NCBI GenBank assembly: GCA_026713825.1
Contig: JAPONS010000007.1
Coordinates: 1-54,140, forward strand
DNA from: Chloroflexota bacterium
GTDB taxonomy: Bacteria > Chloroflexota > Dehalococcoidia > Lucifugimonadales > UBA1127
Direction of reading: 5' to 3'
Length of the DNA: 54,140 nt
The notes below the pieces were generated by a model. That model did not search any database. It saw only the letters and a program-made list of their open reading frames with translations, and was not told where the DNA came from. How positions within the stretch are numbered: position 1 is the stretch's first letter; each line of letters begins with the position of its first letter. The translations under genes were made by a program, and so were the position numbers. Shown here in pieces: positions 15,882 through 24,800 of the stretch.

Positions 15882-15911
15882 ACTCTAGTCTCCCCCATTC
15901 TACACCGTCAA
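15882..15911 (-). promoter_or_regulatory. recA promoter with overlapping inverted repeat
   Basis: On the minus strand TTGACG (15911-15906), an 18-base spacer and TAGAGT (15887-15882). The -10 lies inside ggggg-N11-ccccc (15876-15896), an inverted repeat that could be an operator (possibly for LexA) or an RNA hairpin. No known LexA box was recognised, so control is unproved. Confidence 0.5.
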
Positions 15912-15975
15912 GGGTCGCACGGCGTGGTTTCTCGGCATGTAATGAGCACGTTTTGCCGACATGGCCGTCTGCGCG

Positions 15976-16005
15976 TTGACACGGCAGGGAACCCAAACCT
16001 AGACT
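15976..16005 (+). promoter_or_regulatory. bioY promoter
   Basis: TTGACA (15976-15981), an 18-base spacer and TAGACT (16000-16005), ending 31 bases before the bioY start. It is divergent from the recA promoter. No BirA-type palindrome was seen. Confidence 0.5.
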
Positions 16006-16035
16006 CCCACCCAGACAACACCTAAAGGAGTCCAT

Positions 16036-16722
16036 ATGCAAGCCGCAGCCAACCCCCGGACCCTCATCGACGCCATCGTCCCGCACTACCGGCCCGACGA
16101 CCGCGTCTACGCCATCGCCCGCGACATCGCGATCATGGTGGGCTTCGCTCTCTTCGTGTCGCTCTGCGCACAGATCGCCATTCGACTGCCCTGGACGCCC
16201 GTGCCCATTACAGGGCAGACCTTCGCCGTTCTGGTGACGGGCGGCGCGCTGGGCGCGTGGCGAGGCGCTGGTTCCCTGACCATCTACATGCTCATGGGGA
16301 GCATGTGCATGCCGGTTTTCGCGCCGGGGGCTGAGGCAACAGGAGGCGCCTGGGACGCCCACTTTATCCTGCCCTGGAGCGGCTCCTGCGGGTTGGTCTG
16401 GAGCCTGTCCAGCGGCGGCTACATCGTCGGCTTCATCGCGGCGGCTGCCCTCGTCGGCTGGCTGGCCGAGCGAGGATGGGACCGCAAGCAGTGGGTCCAC
16501 CTCTCCATGTTCCTCGGTAACGCCGTCCTCTACATCCCCGGCCTCATCTGGCTCAACATCGACGCCGCCGACGGCGACTGGGCCAAGACCCTCGAGTGGG
16601 GCCTGTACCCCTTCATCGTAGGTGACATGATGAAGCTCTTCCTCGCATCGCTGACGCTGCCCGCGGCGTGGGTGCTGGTGGCCAAGCTGCGCGGGCGGGG
16701 AGATGGCGGAGGCGATACCTAA
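16036..16722 (+). CDS. bioY: Biotin transporter BioY (ECF substrate-binding component)
   Basis: A 228-residue integral membrane protein with about six hydrophobic segments. The diagnostic stretch [20 protein letters not shown] and the following G-x-x-x-G-x-x-x-x-x-x-Y ([15 protein letters not shown]) are those of BioY. It takes up biotin alone or with ECF ATPase and T subunits, none of which is in this window. The start ATG 16036 follows aaaggagtccat. It has insertions after the fourth segment ([18 protein letters not shown]) compared with the shortest homologues. Likely a single-gene unit. Confidence 0.9.
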   Translation: MQAAANPRTLIDAIVPHYRPDDRVYAIARDIAIMVGFALFVSLCAQIAIRLPWTPVPITGQTFAVLVTGGALGAWRGAGSLTIYMLMGSMCMPVFAPGAEATGGAWDAHFILPWSGSCGLVWSLSSGGYIVGFIAAAALVGWLAERGWDRKQWVHLSMFLGNAVLYIPGLIWLNIDAADGDWAKTLEWGLYPFIVGDMMKLFLASLTLPAAWVLVAKLRGRGDGGGDT

Positions 16723-16797
16723 GGCAAAGTAATTGTGATCGCGTTCGGTCCTCGCTAAAGTGCGATGGGGTTTGCGCATTCGCAATTTGCTTTAGGT
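16717..16797 (+). promoter_or_regulatory. Inverted repeat and promoter before the DUF4258/DUF2283 pair
   Basis: acctaaggcaaagtaattg (16717-16735) and caatttgctttaggt (16783-16797) are imperfect inverse copies of each other. Between them lie TTGTGA (16733-16738), a 17-base spacer and TAAAGT (16756-16761). An operator flanking a promoter would suit self-control of a toxin-antitoxin-like pair; this is inferred. Confidence 0.4.
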
Positions 16798-17059
16798 GAC
16801 AGATTCAATGGAGTTGGTCTTTTCTGAACATGCCGAGCAGGTGATTGTTGAGCGGGAGATCTCCCTCGAGTGGATTGAATCAGTGTTGAATGAGCCCATA
16901 CTGCGCGTGTCCGACGGCAGGGACCCGGATGTGGAACTCTTCTATCGTCGTATTCCGGCCTTTGGCGACCGGGTATTGAGGGTCGTAGTGAACACCAACG
17001 TTGCGCCGTGGAAAGTAGTGAGCGTATTCTTTGATAGGAACGCTGGAGGACGGCTATGA
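16796..17059 (+). CDS. DUF4258 family protein
   Basis: An 87-residue protein with the DUF4258 pattern: F-S-x-H-A near the start (LVFSEHAEQVIVEREIS), then W-I-E-S-V-L-N-E-P and the C-terminal strand pair RVLRVVVNTNVAPWKVVSVF. DUF4258 shares the small RelE-like fold and often stands next to DUF2283, as here. The start is GTG 16796 or, equally likely, ATG 16808; no good ribosome site decides. The stop overlaps the DUF2283 start (ATGA). A toxin role is only suggested by the pairing. Confidence 0.75.
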   Translation: MTDSMELVFSEHAEQVIVEREISLEWIESVLNEPILRVSDGRDPDVELFYRRIPAFGDRVLRVVVNTNVAPWKVVSVFFDRNAGGRL

Positions 17060-17256
17060 AATTGAGCGTGGATAAGGCCGCAGACGCCCTCTACTTGCGC
17101 TTGGACGAGTCCAAGATTGTGGAGTCGGAAGAGGTGTCGCCCGGCGTTGTGCTGGACTACAACGCGGACAATGAAGTTGTGGGCGTGGAGCTGCTTCGTC
17201 TCTCAAAGCGCTCTCAGACGTTGAATCTCTCCTCTGTCCTCTTTGAGACGGCCTAG
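17056..17256 (+). CDS. DUF2283 family protein
   Basis: 66 residues with the full DUF2283 signature: VDKAADALYLRLDESKIVES, the P-G-V-V-L-D-Y block, and VVGVELLRLSKR. Such proteins are small, dimer-forming and usually follow a DUF4258 gene; the two here overlap by four bases and so must be co-translated. The predicted role is antitoxin or partner of the upstream protein, by context only. The ribosome site ggagga lies inside the upstream gene's end. Confidence 0.8.
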   Translation: MKLSVDKAADALYLRLDESKIVESEEVSPGVVLDYNADNEVVGVELLRLSKRSQTLNLSSVLFETA

Positions 17257-17265
17257 TCGCCGAGC

Positions 17266-17472
17266 ATGGATTCTGCCATGGCGCGAATCACAATTGACAA
17301 AGAGGACGTCGCCTGTGCGAAGACTATGCGCCGTTACGGTTTCGCGACCAAAGAAGAGGCCGTGAGCTTCGCATTGAGGAAGCTGGCTGAGGAGCCGATG
17401 TCGCTTGACGAGGCGCGCGCCATGTGAGGTTCCGGCTGGGCCGGCGATTTAGCTGCATTGCGAAGCGACCGT
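17266..17472 (+). pseudogene. VapB-type antitoxin, broken by an in-frame TGA; no VapC
   Basis: ATG 17266 (or 17278) opens MARITIDKEDVACAKTMRRY then GFATKEEAVSFALRKLAEEP, the DNA-binding half of VapB. A TGA stops it at 17425-17427, after ARAM. The same frame then continues GSGWAGDLAALRSDR, which is the conserved VapB C-terminus that normally reads (R)GSGWEGDLDxMRxDR and binds the VapC toxin. So an Arg codon (CGA) has probably become TGA. The natural stop is gone too: the frame runs on into the next gene. No PIN-domain toxin follows. A remnant of a toxin-antitoxin pair. Confidence 0.75.
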
Positions 17473-17502
17473 CTTTCGTCCAATCAAAAGGGGGCCCACG
17501 CC

Positions 17503-18594
17503 ATGCCCTACCGCACGGACCACGTCGGCAGCCTGCTCCGACCCGAGCGGCTGCTCGTCGCACGGGAGGCGTTCAAGGCCGGCCGCCTGCCCCTCGAAGA
17601 TCTGCGTGCCGTCGAGGACGAGTGCATCCTTGAGGTCTTCCAGCGCCAGAAGGACATCGGCATAGAGGTGTTCTCGGACGGCGAGTTCCGCCGCCAGTCG
17701 TACACCACGGACCAGTACGAGGCCATCGAGGGATTCGCCCCGGAGTACCCCAAGGCGCCGAGTACGCGGCCGGACGGCACGGTGGTGACGGTGCAAATGC
17801 ACACCAAGCCGGTCGTCGGCAAGCTTCGTCAGCTACGCCGGCTCACGGAGCACGAGTCGTCCTTCCTCCTCGCGCACGCGCCGCGTCCGTTCAAGGTCAC
17901 CATGCCGACGCCGGTGCGCGTCCCCGCCTCGCAGCCCAACATCCCCGCGCCCTACGCGAGCCTCGCCGAGATCAATGAGGACATCACCGCCATCTTCCGC
18001 GACGAGATGGTCGCGCTGGCCGACGAGGGTGTGACGTACCTCCAGCTCGACAAGGTGCCCACGCGCTTTGTCGACCCGGAGGCGCGGGACGCGATGCGCG
18101 CGCAGGGGCTCGACCCGGACGCGGAGTTCGCGGCGGAGGTCGCGCTGGAGAACCAGTGCTACGACGCAGCCCGGCGCGAGGGCGTGACCTTCGCCATGCA
18201 CTTCTGCCGCGGCAGCCGCACGTGGTGGCAGGGCGGCGCGGGCGCCTACGACGCCATCGCGGAGCAGGCCTTCGGTGACCTGCACGCCGACCGCTTTCTG
18301 CTGGAGTACGACACGGAGCGGGCCGGCGGCTTCGAACCCCTGCGCTTCGTGCCGAAGGGCAAGTTCGTGCACCTGGGGCTGGTCAGCACCAAGAACGGCG
18401 CGCTGGAGGACCAGGACGCGCTCCTCCGCCGCATCGACGAGGCGTCCAGGCACATAGCTCTTGACCAGCTCGGAATCGGCCCGCAGTGCGGGTTCCAGGG
18501 AGCGTCGGAGCGTGACGGCGCGCACATGACCATGGACGAGCAATGGCGCAAGCTGGAGCTCATCGTGGACACCGCCCGCAAGGTCTGGGGCTAG
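17503..18594 (+). CDS. MetE-like (cobalamin-independent methionine synthase C-terminal domain) protein
   Basis: 363 residues, a single UROD/MetE-like barrel rather than the double-barrel MetE. It opens PYRTDHVGSLLRPERLL, typical of the YxjG/YxjH-like group. The zinc ligands of the MetE core are visible: H and C in FAMHFCRG, Glu in LLEYDTE, and a late Cys in GPQCGFQG. The start ATG 17503 follows aaaaggggg. Such proteins transfer methyl groups from folate or other donors to thiols; single-domain members in catabolic genomes may act on other methyl donors. It ends three bases before the convergent membrane protein gene. Confidence 0.82.
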   Translation: MPYRTDHVGSLLRPERLLVAREAFKAGRLPLEDLRAVEDECILEVFQRQKDIGIEVFSDGEFRRQSYTTDQYEAIEGFAPEYPKAPSTRPDGTVVTVQMHTKPVVGKLRQLRRLTEHESSFLLAHAPRPFKVTMPTPVRVPASQPNIPAPYASLAEINEDITAIFRDEMVALADEGVTYLQLDKVPTRFVDPEARDAMRAQGLDPDAEFAAEVALENQCYDAARREGVTFAMHFCRGSRTWWQGGAGAYDAIAEQAFGDLHADRFLLEYDTERAGGFEPLRFVPKGKFVHLGLVSTKNGALEDQDALLRRIDEASRHIALDQLGIGPQCGFQGASERDGAHMTMDEQWRKLELIVDTARKVWG

Positions 18595-18597
18595 GGG

Positions 18598-19308
18598 CTA
18601 CCCCGAGCCGGCCGTCGCATCGCCGTGGTTCGAGGCACGCGCGTCGAGCGCTCTTCGGATGAACGCCGCCCCCACGACCACCAACCAGACAAGAAACAGC
18701 ATCCCCACCGCACGGTGTACAACCGTGGCGGCGTCCCACCAGATGAACTGCATGGCGAATCCCAGGACCGCTGACACCAGCGCCACGTAGCGAACAATCG
18801 ATCCGGACGACCACTGAGCAAAGGAGGCGAATACAAGCGCGCTCCCTGCAACCGAAAACCCGGCCTTGCCCATGACCCACCGCACGTGATACGCCGCCTC
18901 CGCCGTGGCAGGTGCCTCGACGCCCGAGTCGAGCGATGGGTGGAGTGCGATCACCGTGGCAGCCGCTCCCGAAACAACCGTCAAGCCGCCGGACACCATG
19001 AACAGGTAAGCTGCCGCTGAATTGGCGCCATGACCGTTCGATGCCCCCGCCTTCAGCATGTACCAGCCCGCAACAAGCAGGGTTACGCCGGACGCCATAC
19101 GGGCTAAGGCTGTAATGCCGAACAGCTCACGGTTCTCAGCCACGGACCGCAGCGACTCCGCGATGGTTGCCTGGTCCGTGTCGGAGGAAACGCGCGCAAC
19201 GACCATCACCGCCGTCGCGGCGGCGGTCAGCAGCAACCACACACCCGCTCGCCGAGCGGCGCGGTGGCGAGCCGAGTGAGGCATCGCTCCTTCGACGTGG
19301 CTGGACAT
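18598..19308 (-). CDS. Six-TM integral membrane protein of unknown function
   Basis: 236 residues with about six hydrophobic helices: AGVWLLLTAAATAVMVVARV, LARMASGVTLLVAGWYML, YLFMVSGGLTVVSGAAATVI, FSVAGSALVFASFAQW, YVALVSAVLGFAMQFIWW and a last one, GMLFLVWLVVVGAAFI, with a basic end. No catalytic motif is evident and the family is not recognised. It starts six bases after the threonine aldolase gene ends, so it is probably the second gene of that unit. The start at 19308 or the internal ATG at 19284 (behind gaaggag) are both possible. Confidence 0.6.
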   Translation of the reverse strand: MSSHVEGAMPHSARHRAARRAGVWLLLTAAATAVMVVARVSSDTDQATIAESLRSVAENRELFGITALARMASGVTLLVAGWYMLKAGASNGHGANSAAAYLFMVSGGLTVVSGAAATVIALHPSLDSGVEAPATAEAAYHVRWVMGKAGFSVAGSALVFASFAQWSSGSIVRYVALVSAVLGFAMQFIWWDAATVVHRAVGMLFLVWLVVVGAAFIRRALDARASNHGDATAGSG

Positions 19309-19313
19309 CGCCC

Positions 19314-20357
19314 CTACGCCGCGGCCGCTGCCAGCGCGGCCTCGCGGATCCCCTCCAGCGCGTCGTCGATGTCCTCCGCGTTGATGCCGTAGTGGGTGAC
19401 CATGCGCACCTTGGGCGCGCCGGACGACGACGCCAGCCCCCCCGCCTCGGCCAGCTTGGCCATGAAGGCCGCATGCGGGCCGCCCACCCACTCGAAGATG
19501 ACGATGTTCGTCTCGATGCGCTCCGGGTCAATCGAGATGCCCGGGATGCCCGCCAGCCCGGCCGCGAGCCGCTTGGCATTCTGGTGGTCCTCGGCCAGCC
19601 GCGGCACCATCGACTCGAGGCTCACGATCGCCGCCGCGGCGATGACGCCCGATTGCCGCATGCCGCCGCCCAGCATTTTGCGCCACATGCGGGCGTTGGC
19701 AATGAAGTCGGCCGGGCCGCACAGCGCGGAGCCGATGGGCGCGCTGAGGCCCTTCGAGAAACAGAACGTCACAGAGTCCGCGTGGCCGGCCAGGACGTCG
19801 GCGGGGACCTCCTGTGCTACGGCGGCGTTGAAGATGCGTGCGCCGTCCAGGTGCAGCGGCAACCCGTGCCCGTGGGCGACGTCCGCCACCGCCTTCGTGT
19901 CCGATGGCGAGAGCGCTGCGCCGCTGCACCGGTTGTGCGTGTTCTCCAGCGTCACCAGCCCCGTCGGCGAGACGCCCGGGCGGTACGCGCGGAAGGCGTG
20001 TTCGATGTCGTCCGGGTCCAGCCTGCCGCGCGCGTCGTTGGGCACGGCGCGCAGCAGCGTCCCCGCGATGGCCGCGCTCCCCGCCGACTCGTGCCAGAGG
20101 ATATGCGCCTCGGAGCCCAGGATCACCTCGTCCCCGCGGTCGCACCAGCCCAGCACGGCCAGCAGGTTGCCCATGGTGCCGCTGGACACGTAGACCGCGG
20201 CCTCCTTGCCCATCCGCTCGGCGGCCATGGCCTCCAGGCGCTTCACCGTGGGGTCATCGCCCAGGACGTCGTCGCCCACCTCCGCCTCCGCCATCGCGCG
20301 ACGCATCTCTGGCGTCGGGTGGGTCACCGTGTCGCTGCGCAGGTCGATCGTCCTCAT
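19314..20357 (-). CDS. ltaE: Low-specificity L-threonine aldolase
   Basis: 347 residues, a PLP-dependent enzyme that splits threonine and allo-threonine to glycine and acetaldehyde. It begins [20 protein letters not shown], the family hallmark, followed by [12 protein letters not shown]. The PLP lysine lies in [14 protein letters not shown], with [10 protein letters not shown] upstream. The start is the ATG at 20357 behind ggag; two earlier in-frame ATGs lack a site. Full length for the family. Confidence 0.93.
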   Translation of the reverse strand: MRTIDLRSDTVTHPTPEMRRAMAEAEVGDDVLGDDPTVKRLEAMAAERMGKEAAVYVSSGTMGNLLAVLGWCDRGDEVILGSEAHILWHESAGSAAIAGTLLRAVPNDARGRLDPDDIEHAFRAYRPGVSPTGLVTLENTHNRCSGAALSPSDTKAVADVAHGHGLPLHLDGARIFNAAVAQEVPADVLAGHADSVTFCFSKGLSAPIGSALCGPADFIANARMWRKMLGGGMRQSGVIAAAAIVSLESMVPRLAEDHQNAKRLAAGLAGIPGISIDPERIETNIVIFEWVGGPHAAFMAKLAEAGGLASSSGAPKVRMVTHYGINAEDIDDALEGIREAALAAAAA

Positions 20358-20480
20358 GGCACGCTCCATGTTGTGATTGGCGTAGCCGCGACTGTCATCG
20401 CGCCCACCAGACATTATAGCGAGAGCCGAGGCCACTGCAGCCCCGGCCCTCCGGGTTTCGAGTGAAACCGCTGCGCTCGA

Positions 20481-21617
20481 CTACGCCGTCAGGTTGTAGA
20501 AGGCCTTGGCGTTGTCGTGCGTGATCTTCTGCCGCATCTCGTCCGAGAGGTGGGCCATCTCCCGGTCCACCACGGCCATCGAGTTCGGCCACGTGCTGTC
20601 CGGGTGCGGGTAGTCGGACGCCCACATCATGTGCCCCTCGCCGAAGAAATGAATGAGGTTCAGGCCCACCAGGTCCTGCTGGTAGGTGGCCCACACCTGC
20701 TTCTTGAAGATTTCGCTCGGCCACCTGGTAAGCGGGTAGTTGTCGGCGCCCCGCCGGTCGATTGCCTGGTCCATCCGGTAGTCCATCTCCTGCACCTGGA
20801 ACGGGATCCATCCCGTGCCCGACTCGGCGAGGCAGATGCGCAGGTTGGGGCGCCGCTCCAGCACACCGTAGCTGAAAAGGCCGATGAACGGCGCGAAGAA
20901 CACCGTCGCGCCCTCCCCGAGGCCCATGCCGAACGCCGGTTTCCGCGTCTCCTCCTCAGGCGACGTCCGCGACATGAAGCTGCCCGACCGCCCCGGCCCG
21001 CCGACATGGTAGTTGACCGTGATGTTGCTGGCCTCCGCCGTGTCCCAGAAGACGTCCCAATCGGGCTGGTACATGTGGCTGGACACCGTGCCGACCAGGA
21101 AGTTGACCTGCCGGATGCCCATCTCGGCGCAGCGGAGCATCTCCGCCGTCGAGCCGTCGGGGTCGTCCGGCAGCAGCTGCGCGACGACCCGGAACTGGTC
21201 GGGAGCCGACGCCTCGAACTCCGCCGCCCAGTCGTTGTACGCCTGAATGACGGCGATGCCCAGGTCTTTGTCCTCCAGCCGCATCCCGAAGATTGGCGGG
21301 TACATGACGGAGAACTTCACGCCGTCCCGCTCCATGTCCTCCAGCCGGAGCTCGGTGGTCGTCGGCCGGGCGCCGTAGTTGCCGTCAAACGGGACGCGGT
21401 CCAGCGCCACCTTGATGCGGTTCTTGTCCTGGTACCACCGGCCGCGCCGCCAGTCTCCCCAGACTGCGCCGTCGCAGACCCACATCTCCTTGCCGTTGCG
21501 CTCCTCCACCTTCGGGCCGCGGTCCTTGTACTTGGCGGGAAGCCGCTCCAGGAACAGGTCCGACGGCAGATACCCCAGGTCGATGTGGTCGTCTGCGGAA
21601 ATCATCTTCGCAGCCAT
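20481..21617 (-). CDS. Amidohydrolase-2 family protein
   Basis: 378 residues. It begins MAAKMISADDHIDLGYLPSD, with the metal-binding D-x-H at the end of the first strand; NYHVGGPG, LAESGTGWIP and MMWASDYPHPD mark the remaining barrel ends. It belongs to the same family as 11475-12596 and shares the ESGxGWxP and W-A-S-D-Y-P-H blocks. It has a 35-residue insertion after strand one (EERNGKEMWVCDG and on). The start ATG 21617 has gagga eight bases upstream; the open frame to 21731 is not needed. A degradative role is assumed, the substrate is unknown. Confidence 0.83.
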   Translation of the reverse strand: MAAKMISADDHIDLGYLPSDLFLERLPAKYKDRGPKVEERNGKEMWVCDGAVWGDWRRGRWYQDKNRIKVALDRVPFDGNYGARPTTTELRLEDMERDGVKFSVMYPPIFGMRLEDKDLGIAVIQAYNDWAAEFEASAPDQFRVVAQLLPDDPDGSTAEMLRCAEMGIRQVNFLVGTVSSHMYQPDWDVFWDTAEASNITVNYHVGGPGRSGSFMSRTSPEEETRKPAFGMGLGEGATVFFAPFIGLFSYGVLERRPNLRICLAESGTGWIPFQVQEMDYRMDQAIDRRGADNYPLTRWPSEIFKKQVWATYQQDLVGLNLIHFFGEGHMMWASDYPHPDSTWPNSMAVVDREMAHLSDEMRQKITHDNAKAFYNLTA

Positions 21618-21783
21618 CGCTCTATTCCTCCATGTCCGAGCCTCGAATGTCCCGGACCCTGCTCGATAGGATATTGAGAGTGCGGATTGTTGTATCACGC
21701 TTGTCGCCCCACGCGCAAGCGCGGCCCGCACGATGCCCTCTCGCCCGTGCGCGAGGGCGGATGGGCCACCGGGCTTGAGTTTT

Positions 21784-21792
21784 TGCTACAAT
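21784..21792 (+). promoter_or_regulatory. alaS extended -10 promoter
   Basis: TGC-TACAAT, an extended -10 without a clear -35. The same form occurs before sucC (minus strand, 34884-34876) and tRNA-Ala (TGC-TATAAT, 50751-50759). The start of transcription would be near 21799, giving a leader of about 40 bases with no T-box room. Confidence 0.55.
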
Positions 21793-21838
21793 TGAGGCGT
21801 TGTGCGCCCAACGGCGACATCCTCTGAAACTGCCGGCA

Positions 21839-24800
21839 ATGGAGCAACCAACGCGGATGCGAAGCGTCGACGAACTGAGACAGGGGTTCCTGGACTACTT
21901 TCAGGAGCGCGGCCACCTGGTGGTGCCGAGCTCCTCGCTGGTGCCCGCAGGCGACCCCACGCTGCTGCTGACGACGGCCGGCATGGTGCAGTTCAAGCCC
22001 TACTTCCTCGACGAGGCCGCCGCGCCGCGCAGCCGCATGACCTCCGCGCAGAAGTGCTTTCGCACCACCGACATCGAGGAGGTGGGCGACCACAAGCACC
22101 TGACCTTCTTCGAGATGCTGGGCAACTTCTCCGTCGGCGACTACTTCAAGCAGGGCGCCATCGAGTTCGCGTGGGAGTTCGTCACCAAGCATTTGGAGCT
22201 GCCGCCAGAGAAGCTCTACCTGACCGTCTACACGGACGACGACGAGGCCGAGGCCCTGTGGCGCGACACCTCCGGCACGCCGCCGGAGCGCATGTACCGC
22301 TACGGGGCGAGCGACAACTGGTGGGGGCCGCCCGGCGCCGAGGGCCCCTGCGGCCCCTGCTCCGAGCTCCACTACGACTTCGGCGAGGCGCTCGGCTGCG
22401 CGCCGCTGTCGCCGCCGGCGGAGGTCGCCGCGTGGGTCGCCGCCGGTATGAAGCCCGAGGACCAGCCCGGCTGCCACCCCAACTGCGACCGCTGCGAGCG
22501 GTTCGTGGAGTTCTGGAACTTGGTGTTCATGCAGTTCTACCAGGACATCGAGGGACAGTTGAGCCCGCTGCCAAAGCCCAACGTCGATACCGGCATGGGG
22601 CTGGAGCGGATAGCCATCATCAAGCAGGGCGCCAGCAACATCTACGATACCGACCTCTACCAGCCCATCATCGGTAAGGTGGCCGAGCTTGCCGGCGCGC
22701 GCTACGGCGCGTCGCACGACACCGACGTGCCCATGCGCGTCGCCGCCGAGCACACGCGCGGCGCCGTCTTCCTCATCAGCGACGGCGTCATCCCCGGCAA
22801 CGAGGGCCGCGGCTACGTGCTGCGAAGGCTCGTGCGGCGAGCCGTCCGCTTCGGCCGGAAGCTCGGCCTGACGGACCCCTTCCTGACGGAGGTCTCTGAT
22901 GTCGTCATTGAGCGCATGGGCGGGGCGTACCCGGACCTGGTCCAGAACCGCGAGTTTATTCTGCGGGTGATTACTCTTGAGGAGGATCGCTTTAGAGAGA
23001 CCGTTGAGAGGGGCATTGGCGTACTAACTGGAATGCTCACATATCGCAACCAACATAAGGGAGCCATTCCTGAAATAATTGAGTTCGCTAATCTCCGAAA
23101 TCCTGGTGCAGAGAATGCTGCTTCTGTGCTGGAAGCGTATGGTTTCGTGGCCTATGATCCTGAAGCACCATCTGAGGAGCGACATGGCCAAGAGATAGCT
23201 GCGAACGCTGTATCAGAGTTGGCGTTTGAGACGTTTAACAGCATAGAGCGTGGCGAGGAAAGCGAAACGGCGGAGTGGGCCAAGTTATTGTCTCACTGGG
23301 GCGATTCCGTTAGTGGGGGGGAAGCATTCTATTTGTATGACACCTACGGCTTTCCTGTGGAAGAAACTGTGGAGATCGCCCAAGAGCACGGTCTGACCGT
23401 CGACATAGATGCGTTCGAGCAGCACATGGAGGCGCAGCGCGAGCGGGGCCGCGCGGCCACCGAGGCCCGCCTTGGCGGTGGCGGCGAGGCCAAGATCTTC
23501 AGGTACCGCGACCTCGGCGTCGGCCGCGTCACCTTTGTTGGCTACGACCGCCTGTCGCAGCAGTCGGAGGTGCTCGCCCTGCTTACGCCCGACGGCGACG
23601 CCCTCGACAGCGCGGAAGCCGGGCAGGACGTCGAGGTGGTTCTTCGCGAGACCCCCTTCTACGCCGAGGGGGGCGGCCAGGTCGGTGACACCGGCGCCAT
23701 TCTGTCCCTCCGCGGCCACGTCGACGTGTCGGACACGCAGTCGCCCATCGACGGGCTCATCGTCCACAAGGGCCGCGTCCGCAGCGGCGCAATCGCGTCC
23801 GGCGACGAGGTCGAGGCCCGCGTTGACCGCGAGCGGCGGATGGACGTCGCCCGCAACCACTCGTCCACGCACCTGCTGCATGAGGCGCTGCGCCGCGTCC
23901 TCGGCAGCCACGTGCGGCAGGCGGGCTCGCTGGTCGCGCCCGACCGCCTGCGCTTCGACTTCACCCACCTGCAGGCCATGACGCCCGAGGAGGTCGGCGA
24001 GGTGGAGGCGCTCGTCAACGAGCAGGTCCGCCGCAACGCCGCCTCCGTTCGCAACGAGCTCACGTACACCAGCGCGCTGGAGCACGGCTACCTCGCCTTC
24101 TTCGGCGACAAGTACGGCGAGACGGTGCGCGTCATCGACATGGGCCTCGACGACCCGGACGCGTCCAGCGCCGAGCCCTTCAGCCGAGAGGTCTGCGGCG
24201 GCACCCACCTCGATCGACCCGGCGAGGTCGGCCTGTTTCTCATCACGAGCGAGAGCTCCATCGGTTCCGGCATACGCCGCGTGGAGGCCGTGACCGGGCG
24301 CGCAGCCGAGGCGATGGCGCGCAGCAGCCTCGCGACGCTGGAGTCGGCGGCCCAGCAGCTCGAGACCACCCCCACGGACATCGAGACCCGCATCGAGGCG
24401 CTGAAGGCCCAGCTCGACGCCGAACGCCGCCGCGCCGAGTCACTGGAACGCGCCAACGCCCGCGCCGAGGCCGGCGGACTCGTGTCTGAGGCGCAGGATG
24501 TCGGTGGTGTCAACGTCGTCTCGGCCAGAGTAACCGCGCCCTCGGCGGACGTGCTCCGCGAAATGGCTGGCCACCTCCGCGACAGGCTCGGCAGCGGCGT
24601 CGTCATGCTGGGCGCCGTCGCCAATGAAAAGCCCATGCTCATCTCGATGGTGACGCCGGACCTGGTGGAGCGCGGACTGAACGCCGCGTCGCTGGTCCGC
24701 GAGGCTGCCGCCGTCGTCGGTGGCGGAGGCGGCGGCAAGCCCGACATGGCGCAGGCCGGCGGCTCCAGGCCGGACAAGCTGGACGAGGCCCTCGCGCTTG

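Noticed and set aside
14791-16785. A 664-codon open frame that appears to give RecA a 313-residue N-terminal extension
   Set aside because: The extra part is antisense to bioY and has shadow-type composition; a normal RecA start with gaggtg is at 15846.
17425-17427. The in-frame TGA of vapB as a second selenocysteine codon
   Set aside because: The position is an Arg in the family, there is no redox motif, and the frame lacks its own later stop. A nonsense mutation is simpler.
21800-21838. TTG 21800 as the alaS start
   Set aside because: It adds 13 residues (rich in Arg/Pro) with no counterpart in the family and would sit at the predicted transcription start; ATG 21839 fits better.
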